In this document: one piece after another, positions 33,684 through 42,140 of the stretch
Position numbering within the stretch: position 1 is the first letter of the stretch
Layout of the letters: every line of letters begins with the position of its first letter
Source: Marivivens sp. LCG002
GTDB taxonomy: Bacteria; Pseudomonadota; Alphaproteobacteria; Rhodobacterales; Rhodobacteraceae
Reading direction: 5' to 3'
Assembly: GCF_030264275.1 (NCBI RefSeq)
Contig: NZ_CP127165.1
Span: 2,220,001 to 2,284,000 of the forward strand
DNA: 64,000 nt
Notes under the pieces: model-generated
The model's database searches: none
What the model was told of the DNA's origin: nothing
Seen by the model: the letters and a program-made list of their open reading frames with translations, nothing else
Translations under genes and position numbers: made by a program

Positions 33684-34841
33684 ATGATGTCCGTAGTGCC
33701 CATTACATCGGCAGACCTTGATGCCGCAGAAGTGTCTTGGTTCGCGGCACTTTGTTCGGATGATTACCAATTCCTCGGCGTGCCGGACGGCTCCCTTCGG
33801 TCCTCTTGGAACCACTGTTCAACGATTGTCAAAACGGCCGAAAATCTCGGGTTCCGCAACATCCTTTGCCCCTCGTCCTATCAGGTGGGCCAAGACACGC
33901 TCAGCTTTGTCGCGGGCTGCGCCCCGATCACATCGAAGATCAACATGCTTGCCGCCGTGCGCTGCGGCGAAATGCAGCCCATCATGCTGGCGCGCACCAT
34001 CGCTACTCTCGATCACATGCTCGAGGGGCGTCTGACCGTGAACATCATTTCCTCTGACTTCCCCGGTGAAGTCGCGGACAGCGCGTTCCGCTATCAGCGT
34101 TCCCGCGAAGTTGTCGAGATCCTCAAACAGGCGTGGACGCAGGACGAAATCAATTACCAGGGCGAAGTTTACAACTTCAGCGGCCTGACCACAGACCCTG
34201 CCCGTCCCTACCAATCGGGTGGCCCTCTGCTCTATTTCGGCGGGTATTCCCCCGACGCTCTCGAACTCTGCGGTCAGCATTGCGACGTTTACCTGATGTG
34301 GCCCGAAAAGATCGAAGAGCTCGAAGGTCGGATGAAAGCGGTGCACGCTGTCGCCGAACGCTATGGACGGACCTTGGACTATGGACTTCGGGTGCACGTC
34401 ATCGTGCGCGACACCGAAGCGGAAGCACGGGAATACGCGGACTATATCGTGTCCAAGCTCGATGCAGAGCAGGGCGACGCCATTCGCAACCGCGCGCTTG
34501 ACGCCAAATCGCTTGGTGTGAGCCATCAGGCAAAAAATCGCGAAATAGCGGATGACAAAGGCTACATCGAGCCTAACTTGTGGACAGGTGTGGGACGCGC
34601 GCGTTCCGGCTGTGGTGCTGCGATCGTCGGGTCTACCGATCAGGTTCTCTCCAAGCTGGAGGCCTATCAGAAGATGGGTATCCGTGCGTTCATTCTGTCG
34701 GGTTACCCGCATCTGGATGAAGCAGACCACTTTGGTCGCCGCGTTCTCCCGCAAATGAAAACCTGTTCGTTGCCCGAGGCTTATGGTCGTGTGCCTGCTT
34801 CGACGCCTGCGACGCCGCTTGGAATTGGAGTACGCCGCTAA
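33684..34841 (+). CDS. SsuD-like FMNH2-dependent monooxygenase, candidate sulfoquinovose monooxygenase
   Basis: 385 residues of the bacterial-luciferase-like fold. SsuD-type motifs are LLYFGGYSPDALELCGQHCD, then DVYLMWPEKIEEL, RVHVIVRDTEAEA, NLWTGVGRARSGCGAAIVG and FILSGYPHLDEAD, all aligning with alkanesulfonate monooxygenase. Such enzymes use reduced flavin and O2 to release sulfite from a sulfonate. The neighbouring reductases and sugar transporter point to sulfoquinovose, giving 6-oxo-glucose plus sulfite as in the sulfo-SMO pathway of Agrobacterium. Plain alkanesulfonate use is the alternative. A GGGAGAG site precedes the tandem ATGATG start. Confidence 0.82.
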   Translation: MMSVVPITSADLDAAEVSWFAALCSDDYQFLGVPDGSLRSSWNHCSTIVKTAENLGFRNILCPSSYQVGQDTLSFVAGCAPITSKINMLAAVRCGEMQPIMLARTIATLDHMLEGRLTVNIISSDFPGEVADSAFRYQRSREVVEILKQAWTQDEINYQGEVYNFSGLTTDPARPYQSGGPLLYFGGYSPDALELCGQHCDVYLMWPEKIEELEGRMKAVHAVAERYGRTLDYGLRVHVIVRDTEAEAREYADYIVSKLDAEQGDAIRNRALDAKSLGVSHQAKNREIADDKGYIEPNLWTGVGRARSGCGAAIVGSTDQVLSKLEAYQKMGIRAFILSGYPHLDEADHFGRRVLPQMKTCSLPEAYGRVPASTPATPLGIGVRR

Positions 34842-35734
34842 TGATGCCGCGCATCAATCTTTCGCCTGACCTCAGCTTTAGCCGTCTTGTCTATGGCATG
34901 TGGCGCTTGGCCGACGACGAAAACACGTCGCCCGCACATGTCGAAGCAAAAATTCAGCGCTGCCTTGAACAGGGGATCACCACCTTCGATCAGGCCGACA
35001 TCTACGGCGGCTATGTCGCCGAGGACGTGCTCGGAGCCGCCTTGCGGGCCAATCCCGCGCTTCGCGGTCAGATGGAGATCGTGACGAAATGCGATATCGT
35101 TGCCCCCGTTGGACGATATGCGGATGCGCCCGTCAAATACTATGACACCTCGCGCGCCCACATTGAAAAGTCTGTGGACCTTTCGCTGGCAGCGATGGGG
35201 ATCGAACAGATCGACCTCTTGCTGATCCACCGCCCCGACCCGCTTATGGATCATGCCGAAACGGGCGCTGCGCTTGACGACATCGTCAAGAGCGGCAAGG
35301 TCCGCGCCGTCGGCGTGTCCAACTTCCGTCCTTGGGACTGGGAGCTTTTGCAGTCCGCGATGAGCACACCGCTTGCCACGAACCAGATCGAAATTTCGCT
35401 GTCCGAAATTTCTCCGTTCTCCAACGGCGATCTTGCGTTCCACCAGCGACATGCGCACCCGATCATGGCATGGTCGCCGCTTGGCGGTGGCAATCTGTTC
35501 AAGGACTCGGGCTTGCTGGGTCAGCGTCTCGACAAGATCGCCGCCGCGCAAGGCGTGGACCGCGCTGCGGTCGCGGTTGCCTTTCTCCTTAGACATCCGG
35601 CCAAGATCCTGCCTGTGCTCGGCACCAACAATCTGGACCGTATCTCGGCAATTTCGGACGCGCTCAAGGTAGAGCTCGACCGCCCGACCTGGTTCGGCCT
35701 TTATGAAGCAGCGCTCGGGAACGAAGTGCCATGA
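34841..35734 (+). CDS. Aldo/keto reductase, candidate 6-oxo-glucose reductase
   Basis: 297-residue (alpha/beta)8 aldo/keto reductase. The catalytic tetrad is readable: Asp and Tyr in FDQADIYGGY (about residues 46-55), Lys in IVTKCDIV and His in LLLIHRPDP. The cofactor region SNFRPWDWEL and the C-terminal VLGTNNLDRI fit NADP(H) binding. The start overlaps the monooxygenase stop (TAATG). In the sulfo-SMO pathway an AKR (SmoB) reduces 6-oxo-glucose to glucose; position and family match, but substrate is inferred. Confidence 0.8.
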   Translation: MMPRINLSPDLSFSRLVYGMWRLADDENTSPAHVEAKIQRCLEQGITTFDQADIYGGYVAEDVLGAALRANPALRGQMEIVTKCDIVAPVGRYADAPVKYYDTSRAHIEKSVDLSLAAMGIEQIDLLLIHRPDPLMDHAETGAALDDIVKSGKVRAVGVSNFRPWDWELLQSAMSTPLATNQIEISLSEISPFSNGDLAFHQRHAHPIMAWSPLGGGNLFKDSGLLGQRLDKIAAAQGVDRAAVAVAFLLRHPAKILPVLGTNNLDRISAISDALKVELDRPTWFGLYEAALGNEVP

Positions 35735-36249
35735 CCATAATGGAACCTCAGGATCGTATGATGGAATTTGTGCCGACCGCCGAGAATACGCGCACATTGC
35801 GTGACGCCTTTGGCCGATTTGCCACCGGTGTCACGGTCGTCACCTGCGCGAGCGACGATGGCCCGATCGGCATCACCGCGAACAGCTTTACCTCGTTGTC
35901 GCTCAACCCGCCCTTGGTGCTTTGGGCCCCTGACAAGTCGTCGCGTCGTTCGCCGTATTTTCGGAGCGCGAAACACTTTGCCATTCACGTGCTGGCCCAT
36001 GACCAAGCAGAGCTTTGCTGGTCGGTCGCCAAAGATATGCACGGGCTTACAAAAGAAAATCTGGACACAAATCCCGAAGGCGTGCCGCTGATCCGCGGCT
36101 GTCTTGCGCGATTTGAATGCGTTCAACATGCCATTCATGATGGGGGAGATCATGAAATCGTCGTCGGCCGCGTGCTGCGCGCCGCGCTAAGGGAAGACGG
36201 AGACTCGCTCGCCTTTTTCAAGGGCAAGATGAATCGCTTTACGTCTTGA
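35731..36249 (+). CDS. Flavin reductase partner of the monooxygenase
   Basis: 172-residue flavin reductase-like (split-barrel) protein. Motifs are DAFGRFATGVTVVT (about residues 27-40) and IGITANSFTSLSLNPPLVLW, typical of NAD(P)H:FMN oxidoreductases of two-component monooxygenases, and AIHVLAHDQAEL. It supplies FMNH2 to the monooxygenase encoded two genes upstream. The 4-bp ATGA overlap with the aldo/keto reductase gene shows coupling. A TTGATACA half-site overlaps its stop codon, ahead of the transporter genes. Confidence 0.87.
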   Translation: MTIMEPQDRMMEFVPTAENTRTLRDAFGRFATGVTVVTCASDDGPIGITANSFTSLSLNPPLVLWAPDKSSRRSPYFRSAKHFAIHVLAHDQAELCWSVAKDMHGLTKENLDTNPEGVPLIRGCLARFECVQHAIHDGGDHEIVVGRVLRAALREDGDSLAFFKGKMNRFTS

Positions 36250-36282
36250 TACAAAAAAGAAAAAAAGAGGAATTACGTCACT

Positions 36283-36299
36283 AACTGAAATCTTCAGTT
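36283..36299. promoter_or_regulatory. Inverted repeat before the binding-protein gene
   Basis: AACTGAA-ATC-TTCAGTT has perfect 7-bp arms, 26 bp ahead of the binding-protein start, with a cluster half-site TTGATACA at 36246-36253 upstream. It may be an operator or a leader hairpin that protects the highly expressed binding-protein mRNA. Confidence 0.4.
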
Positions 36300-36324
36300 C
36301 AGCTAAGTTCAAAGGGAGGACTTG

Positions 36325-37590
36325 ATGAAGAAAGCTGCATCCAAGGTCGCACTAACGACCGCAATTCTGCTTGGCTCGACCGCCGTTTATGCAGATGAAA
36401 TTACGTTCCTGTGCTATCAGGACGGCACCGAATGCGACGTGATCGCGGGTATGCTTCCCGCTTTCACCGAAGCTACGGGCCATACCGTGAAGATCGAGAC
36501 CGTCGGCTATGACGTGATCCGCGATCAGCTCGAGAACCAGCTTCAGACCGATGCGGCCCCCGATGTCGCGCGCGTTACCAACCTCGGTGGTCTGAACCAG
36601 TATTATCTCGACATGAGCCCCTATGTGGATTCCGCCGCTTGGGAAGCCGCCTATGGCGCGACCCTTCCGTGGTTCCGCAAGCCCGGTGGCGAGGACAAGG
36701 GGATTTACGGCTGGATGACCCAGCTCACCGTGACCGGCCCCTATGTCAACGTCTCGCTCTTTGAAGACGCAGGCGTCGACATGCCCGGAGACGGGGCGAC
36801 TTGGGACGAGTGGGCTGCCGCTCTCATGCAGGTCAAAGAAGCGACCGGCATCACCGCAGGTCTCGCGATGGACCGCACCGCCCACCGTTGGGCTGGTCCT
36901 GCATTCAGCTACGGTGCCAAATTCTTTGACGACGCAGGCAACCCGATCCTCGTGGACGACGGTTTCCGCAAATATGCCGAAACCTTTGTCGGTTGGCATA
37001 CAAGCGGCCTGATGCCCGCCGAAGGCTGGCCCGCAGGCGCAGGCACCCAATACCAGAACGCAGCGCCTCTCTTCCAGTCGGGCGAAGTCGCGATGCATAT
37101 GTCCGGCTCCTGGATGATCAACAACTATGCAGCGAACATCACCGATTTCGACTGGAAAGCGGTTCCTGTTCCATGCGGTGACGGCGGTTGCGGTGCAATG
37201 CCGGGCGGCGCGGCTGTTGTAGCGTTCAAATCGTCCAAATCCCCCGAGGCAGCGGCTCAGTTCGTCGACTTCCTTGCCAAGGAAGAAAATGCAGCAGCCT
37301 TTGCCGCGCAGACCAAGAACATCACCGCGCATCAGGGTCTTCAGGCTTCGGGCATCGACTATGCGGACGCGTCCCCCGCAGTCGCAGCGGCTCTTTCGAC
37401 CTTTGCAGCCAACGCAAGCAAAGCAGCGGCCACCACGCCGCAGGCTTATACCTTCCAAGGCTATGCAAAGAACTTCGTGATCTATGGTGTTGTGCCTGAC
37501 TACATCACCAAAGCCATCACGGGCGAAATGACGCTGGATGAAGCTCTTGCTGCAATCGACGCGGACGTTGCCGCCAAGATTGCCGAATAA
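36325..37590 (+). CDS. Sugar ABC transporter substrate-binding protein, candidate sulfoquinovosyl-glycoside binder
   Basis: 421-residue family-1 solute-binding protein with a signal peptide of about 23 residues ending VYA-DE. The mature part starts ITFLCYQDGTECDVIAGMLP, then FTEATGHTVKIETVGYDVIR and DAAPDVARVTNLGGLNQYYL, the usual extracellular-sugar-binding layout. A Trp/Pro-rich GWPAGAGTQYQNAAPLFQSG segment shapes the pocket region. The ATG follows GGGAGGA; a TTG just before it is less likely. It resembles SmoF in context, but ligand identity is inferred from neighbours. 23 bp separate it from the first permease. Confidence 0.85.
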   Translation: MKKAASKVALTTAILLGSTAVYADEITFLCYQDGTECDVIAGMLPAFTEATGHTVKIETVGYDVIRDQLENQLQTDAAPDVARVTNLGGLNQYYLDMSPYVDSAAWEAAYGATLPWFRKPGGEDKGIYGWMTQLTVTGPYVNVSLFEDAGVDMPGDGATWDEWAAALMQVKEATGITAGLAMDRTAHRWAGPAFSYGAKFFDDAGNPILVDDGFRKYAETFVGWHTSGLMPAEGWPAGAGTQYQNAAPLFQSGEVAMHMSGSWMINNYAANITDFDWKAVPVPCGDGGCGAMPGGAAVVAFKSSKSPEAAAQFVDFLAKEENAAAFAAQTKNITAHQGLQASGIDYADASPAVAAALSTFAANASKAAATTPQAYTFQGYAKNFVIYGVVPDYITKAITGEMTLDEALAAIDADVAAKIAE

Positions 37591-37613
37591 CAAAACGTCA
37601 GGAGGCACCCGAA

Positions 37614-38678
37614 ATGTCAGAAGCCTTGAATGCTGCTTTTGTGGGTGCCCCCTGGCCCATATACCTTGCGGTATATCTTTTGGTCGGTTGGGTGCTCTTG
37701 CGCCCGACCGGCTCCTTGCGCGACAGGTTTGTGAGCGTCGTCGGCTGGCCCGTCGAAATGGCACAGCGTCTGTCCGGCGCGACAGGTCTCCCCTATCTCT
37801 TCCTTTTGCCGAACATGATCGTGTTCGGGCTCTTCACCTTTGCGCCGATGTTCATCAACATGGGCTTTGCGGTGACCGAAGGACAGTCCATCCTCTTTGC
37901 CGATCGTGATTTCGCGGGGCTCGACAACCTACGCCGCCTTTTGGCCGAGACACAGATCGACACGGGTGCTGCAAACTTCGAAGACGACAAATTCCTCGCT
38001 GCGGTCTATGACACTGCGACATTCGTGATTTTCCAGGTGCCGATCATGATCGCCGTTGCGCTGATCTCGGCACTTGCCCTCAACCGCAAGATCATTGCGC
38101 GCGGGTTCTGGCGTGCGGTGTTCTTCTATCCCGTCATGCTCTCACCCGTCGTCGTCGGCTTTTTGTGGAGCCTGATCCTCAAGCGTCAGGGCGTGTTGAG
38201 CCAGACCTTGATCATGTGGGGCTGGATCGACGAGCCGATCCAATGGCTGACCGATCCCGCTTGGACCATGTTCTGGTCAGTCTTCGTCTATACATGGGCG
38301 CACCTCGGCTTCTACATGCTGATCCTTCTCGCAGGTCTTCAGGCAATCCCCCGCGATGTCTATGAGGCTGCGGATATGGATGGCACCAAGCCGTGGCGCC
38401 AGCTGACCCGTATCACCATCCCCCTACTTGCTCCGACGCTTCTTGTCGTGACCGTTCTCTCGCTCATCAAAGCATTCCAGGCCTTCGAGGAACTCTACGC
38501 CATGTCGGTGCGCTGGACTTCGCTTGTGGGTTATATCTTCGAAACGTCGGGCCTCCGCGGCCAACCGACGACAAACGGACTTGGCATTGCGGCCATGGCC
38601 TCGCTCCTCGTGGCGGCGGTTCTGATCATGCTCTCCCTGCTTCAGGTCTATTTCTCCTCCAAATCGGCAAGACAATGA
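37614..38678 (+). CDS. Sugar ABC transporter permease (first, MalF-like)
   Basis: 354-residue inner-membrane protein with an extra N-terminal membrane pair (about residues 12-32 and 60-82) before the core permease domain. The EAA loop that docks the ATPase reads YEAADMDGTKPWRQLTRITI, ending PLLAP, around residues 247-270. It belongs to the carbohydrate-uptake class 1 family and pairs with the downstream permease, whose start overlaps its stop (ATGA). Confidence 0.88.
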   Translation: MSEALNAAFVGAPWPIYLAVYLLVGWVLLRPTGSLRDRFVSVVGWPVEMAQRLSGATGLPYLFLLPNMIVFGLFTFAPMFINMGFAVTEGQSILFADRDFAGLDNLRRLLAETQIDTGAANFEDDKFLAAVYDTATFVIFQVPIMIAVALISALALNRKIIARGFWRAVFFYPVMLSPVVVGFLWSLILKRQGVLSQTLIMWGWIDEPIQWLTDPAWTMFWSVFVYTWAHLGFYMLILLAGLQAIPRDVYEAADMDGTKPWRQLTRITIPLLAPTLLVVTVLSLIKAFQAFEELYAMSVRWTSLVGYIFETSGLRGQPTTNGLGIAAMASLLVAAVLIMLSLLQVYFSSKSARQ

Positions 38679-40111
38679 ACCAAGCTATTACCTTCCTCAC
38701 CCGCAAGGCAGGGGGTCAGCGCGCCAATTGGCTCGACTATTTGACCTATGCCTATTTGCTCCTTGGCGTTTTCTTGATCCTGATCCCCGTTCTGTGGCTG
38801 GCCTTGAATTCGCTCAAATCCCCTTCACAGCTTGAAAAGCAGGACCTGTCACTGCTTCCGAGCCAGTTCGAAATGGTTGCGCGCGCGACTGTGGTCTCGC
38901 CCGAGGGAAAAGAAATTTTCTTCATTCCCGATCTGCCGCAATGGGTGCTCAACTGGGATGATCTGAGCGAAGCGGAACGTGCCGAGCATGACACCCGCGC
39001 GTTTCTTGCGAACTTTGAGGGTCGGGAGCTTTATGCGCTGCGCTCCCACCTTCGGATGGTCTCGGAACTGGTGCGCGAAATGGTCGAGGTCCAAAGTCTC
39101 CCCGAGTGGCTTTTGCGCTATCCCTCCATGGCGCAGGCTTCCAAAGCCGATTTCGATGTCGATGCTGTTCTGGCGCTCCTGAACGACGAGGACCGCCGCC
39201 TCCTTTCGGAGTTCCTGAACCTGCCGCCTTATGAACCTTCGCGGCTCTCGCTCCAGATCCTCGCCTCGGCGCTCGATCCGCAAACAGGCGAAGAAACGCT
39301 CTTCGGGATTTCGAACCTCAAGGCCACGCGCGAGTTCACCCCCGCCCGCTATGTCGACAATCGAAGCGACGAAGTCCTCCAGCTCGACACAAAGTCGATC
39401 ACGATCCGCAAGGTGTTTGATCCGAGCTGGAGCAATTTCAGCGATCCGATCAAAGGCGAGGCGTTTGGCGTCAACGTCAACTTTGCCACATGTTTCACCA
39501 ACTCGGTGCTCGTGACCTTGATCGCGACAGTCCTTACGTTGCTGATCAACTCGATGGCCGCCTTCGCGCTTGCCAAATACAAGTTCCGCGGTCAGGTGGC
39601 GTTTTTCATCGTCATCCTAGCGACATTGATGGTGCCCCCGACGATCACGCTTGTCGGTGTGTTCAAGGCCGTCAACGCCACGGGGCTTTCGGGCTCGATC
39701 TGGGGCGTCATCATACCCGGTGCAGCGACGCCGACAGGCGTGTTCCTTTTGCGTCAATATATGCTCTCGATCCCTGACGAATTGATCGAGGCCGCGCGCA
39801 TGGACGCCGCCAGCGAATGGAAGGTCTATTGGCGCATCATTCTGCCGCTCGCGCTTCCTGCGCTTGCCGCGCTCGGGATCCTTTCGGTGATCTGGCGCTG
39901 GAACGATCTGATCCTGCCGCTCGTCGCGATCGCAACAACCAAAGAAGCCTATACGATCCAGCTTTGCCTCCTCGAATTCCGCGGTGAACATCTCAGCCAA
40001 GAGCACTACAGGCTCGCCATGACCATGGTCAGCCTCGTGCCTTCAACGCTCGTTTTCGTTTTCCTGCAGAAATACATCACGACCGGCATCGCCAACACGG
40101 GACTGAAATAA
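38675..40111 (+). CDS. Sugar ABC transporter permease with a large extracytoplasmic insertion
   Basis: 478 residues, about 200 longer than usual MalG-type permeases (about 280). The first membrane segment is at about 24-46. A hydrophilic, acidic, largely helical region follows to about residue 275 (for example NWDDLSEAERAEHDTRAFLA), before the core domain resumes at NSVLVTLIATVLTLL. The EAA loop is IEAARMDAASEWKVYWRIIL, ending PLALPA. The inserted block would face the periplasm. Upstream overlap ATGA; downstream overlap TAATG with the ATPase gene. Confidence 0.87.
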   Translation: MNQAITFLTRKAGGQRANWLDYLTYAYLLLGVFLILIPVLWLALNSLKSPSQLEKQDLSLLPSQFEMVARATVVSPEGKEIFFIPDLPQWVLNWDDLSEAERAEHDTRAFLANFEGRELYALRSHLRMVSELVREMVEVQSLPEWLLRYPSMAQASKADFDVDAVLALLNDEDRRLLSEFLNLPPYEPSRLSLQILASALDPQTGEETLFGISNLKATREFTPARYVDNRSDEVLQLDTKSITIRKVFDPSWSNFSDPIKGEAFGVNVNFATCFTNSVLVTLIATVLTLLINSMAAFALAKYKFRGQVAFFIVILATLMVPPTITLVGVFKAVNATGLSGSIWGVIIPGAATPTGVFLLRQYMLSIPDELIEAARMDAASEWKVYWRIILPLALPALAALGILSVIWRWNDLILPLVAIATTKEAYTIQLCLLEFRGEHLSQEHYRLAMTMVSLVPSTLVFVFLQKYITTGIANTGLK

Positions 40112-41172
40112 TGACCAATCTTGTCCTTTCGAATGTGCAAAAGACCTATGGCCAGACCGATGTCATCCACGGGATAGATCTCGATATCAAAACGGGCGAG
40201 TTCTGCGTTTTTGTCGGCCCGTCGGGCTGTGGCAAATCCACCCTTTTGCGGATGATTTCGGGCCTCGAGAGTATCTCGGGCGGCGAAGTGAAGATCGACG
40301 GAGAAGTGGTCAACCACGTGCCCGCTGCCCAGCGCGGCCTTGCCATGGTATTCCAGTCGTATGCGCTTTATCCGCATATGTCGGTGCGCAAGAACCTCAG
40401 CTTTGGCTTGGAGAACCTCAACACGCCCAAGGACGAGATCGCCCGTCGCGTCAACGAGGCTGCGCGCATGCTCCAGATCGAGCCCTATCTTGATCGCCGT
40501 CCGGGGCAGCTTTCGGGCGGGCAGCGCCAGCGGGTCGCCATCGGGCGCGCCGTTGTGCGCGAACCCAAGGTATTTCTCTTTGACGAGCCGCTCTCGAACC
40601 TTGACGCGGAACTGCGCGTCAACATGCGCCGCGAGATCGGGAACCTTCACCGTCGGCTTGGCAACACGATGATCTATGTCACGCACGATCAGGTCGAAGC
40701 GATGACGATGGCGGACAAAATCGCCGTCTTGCGCGCAGGAAGGGTCGAGCAATTCGGCACCCCGCTCGAGCTTTTCAACCGTCCCGACAACCGCTTTGTT
40801 GCGGGTTTCATCGGCTCTCCGGCGATGAATTTTGTCGACGGCAAAGTGGCAGACGGCGGGATCGCTCTTGAAAGCGGCGCGCATATCGCAATGCCCACAC
40901 GCAGCGGTGCAGGCGTTGGCGAAGCGGTGGAACTCGGGTTCCGTCCGCGTGACATTTTTCTCGATGAGAACGGAGCGCTGGAACTCACCGTCACCGAAGT
41001 CGAACAACTCGGCTCCGAAAGCTATGTCTTCGGACAGCTCGCCGACGGCAAGACCCTGACCATCCATCAGGCGGGCCAGACCACTGTGCGGATCGGCGAT
41101 CACGTCAAAGCCGCGCTCAAACCCGAGGGCCTCTATCTGTTCCGCAAGGACAATGGCCTCGCATGTTACTGA
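40111..41172 (+). CDS. Sugar ABC transporter ATPase (MalK/UgpC type)
   Basis: 353 residues. Walker A is GPSGCGKST (about 36-44), the Q-loop VFQSYALYPHM, the signature LSGGQRQRVAIGRA and Walker B VFLFDEPLSNLDA. The C-terminal TOBE/OB domain (about 240-350) is typical of CUT1 ATPases and includes FRPRDIFLDENGA. It powers the two permeases just upstream. Its last codons overlap the exporter gene by 10 bp, binding the exporter into the same operon. Confidence 0.93.
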   Translation: MTNLVLSNVQKTYGQTDVIHGIDLDIKTGEFCVFVGPSGCGKSTLLRMISGLESISGGEVKIDGEVVNHVPAAQRGLAMVFQSYALYPHMSVRKNLSFGLENLNTPKDEIARRVNEAARMLQIEPYLDRRPGQLSGGQRQRVAIGRAVVREPKVFLFDEPLSNLDAELRVNMRREIGNLHRRLGNTMIYVTHDQVEAMTMADKIAVLRAGRVEQFGTPLELFNRPDNRFVAGFIGSPAMNFVDGKVADGGIALESGAHIAMPTRSGAGVGEAVELGFRPRDIFLDENGALELTVTEVEQLGSESYVFGQLADGKTLTIHQAGQTTVRIGDHVKAALKPEGLYLFRKDNGLACY

Positions 41173-42140
41173 CCAAGGCCCATTTCCCCGGTCTTTTGAT
41201 GGCGGCTTTGGTTGCAATGTCCGCCCAGTTCATCTCGGACCACTATGGCGCACCCGTCATGTTGATGGCGATCCTTTTGGGGATTCCGTTCCAGTTTCTC
41301 TCGACAGAGGAGAGGACGGCCGCAGGCATCCAATACGCATCACGGATCGTCTTGCGGGTCGGCGTTGCACTCTTGGGGGTCAGGGTCAGCATCGACATGC
41401 TGACGGGCATCGGCGGAACCTTCGCGCTCTGTCTCGCGCTCGCGGTGGCGGCAACGATCGGGCTCGCCGTTCTCACGGCGCCCCTCTTCGCGCGTGACAG
41501 GCACTTCGGCTTTTTGGCGGGCGGCGCAGTCGCGATCTGCGGGGCCTCGGCCGCCATGGCCATCGCAAGCCTTTTGCCCAGCGACAAGTCGAGCGAGCGC
41601 GATCTGACCTTTACCGTCGTATCGGTGACGGTCGCCTCGACCGTCGCAATGATCCTTTACCCTATTCTGACGAGCCTCATCGGGCTCGACGACCAGCAAG
41701 CGGGCCTTTTCCTCGGCGGGACGATCCACGACGTCGCTCAGGTGGTCGGTGCAGGTTACTCGATTTCCGAGGAAACAGGAGATGTCTCAACGCTGGTCAA
41801 ACTCTTCCGCGTCACGCTCCTTGCGCCTGTTGTCTTTATCGGTGCGCTTGTGCTGCGCAACCAAGCGCCAATGGGCAAAGCGCCGCCGCTTCTCCCCGGT
41901 TTCGTGATCGGGTTCTTGTGCCTCGCCGCGCTCAATTCGACCGTAACCATTCCGACGGTTGCGAACGACATTATCAACACCGTCTCGCGCGCTTGCCTTG
42001 TGACTGCGGTTGCTGCCGTCGGCATGAAGACCTCTGTTCAGGAACTCCGCAACGTCGGTGGCAACGCCATCGCGATGATCTTGTCCCTGACGGTGTTCTT
42101 GGCGCTTCTTGTCTGGGCCGCGATCCGCTTCGTCGTCTAG
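41163..42140 (+). CDS. YeiH-family putative sulfate/sulfite exporter
   Basis: 325-residue membrane protein with about ten hydrophobic segments, of the Cons_hypoth698/YeiH family. Motifs are RIVLRVGVALLGVRVS, GGAVAICGASAAMAIASLLP, GLFLGGTIHDVAQVVGAGYS and a C-terminal AVGMKTSVQELRNVGG. Family members are annotated as sulfate exporters, often near sulfonate metabolism. Overlap with the ATPase gene places it at the end of the sulfoquinovose operon. There it could export the sulfite or sulfate released by the monooxygenase (inference). Confidence 0.82.
   Translation: MLLTKAHFPGLLMAALVAMSAQFISDHYGAPVMLMAILLGIPFQFLSTEERTAAGIQYASRIVLRVGVALLGVRVSIDMLTGIGGTFALCLALAVAATIGLAVLTAPLFARDRHFGFLAGGAVAICGASAAMAIASLLPSDKSSERDLTFTVVSVTVASTVAMILYPILTSLIGLDDQQAGLFLGGTIHDVAQVVGAGYSISEETGDVSTLVKLFRVTLLAPVVFIGALVLRNQAPMGKAPPLLPGFVIGFLCLAALNSTVTIPTVANDIINTVSRACLVTAVAAVGMKTSVQELRNVGGNAIAMILSLTVFLALLVWAAIRFVV

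Noticed and set aside
33684-36249. Plain alkanesulfonate (ssu) operon
   Set aside because: The aldo/keto reductase, Gfo/Idh/MocA protein and CUT1-type sugar transporter do not fit ssu clusters, which carry an SsuABC-type importer. Kept only as the alternative for the monooxygenase alone.
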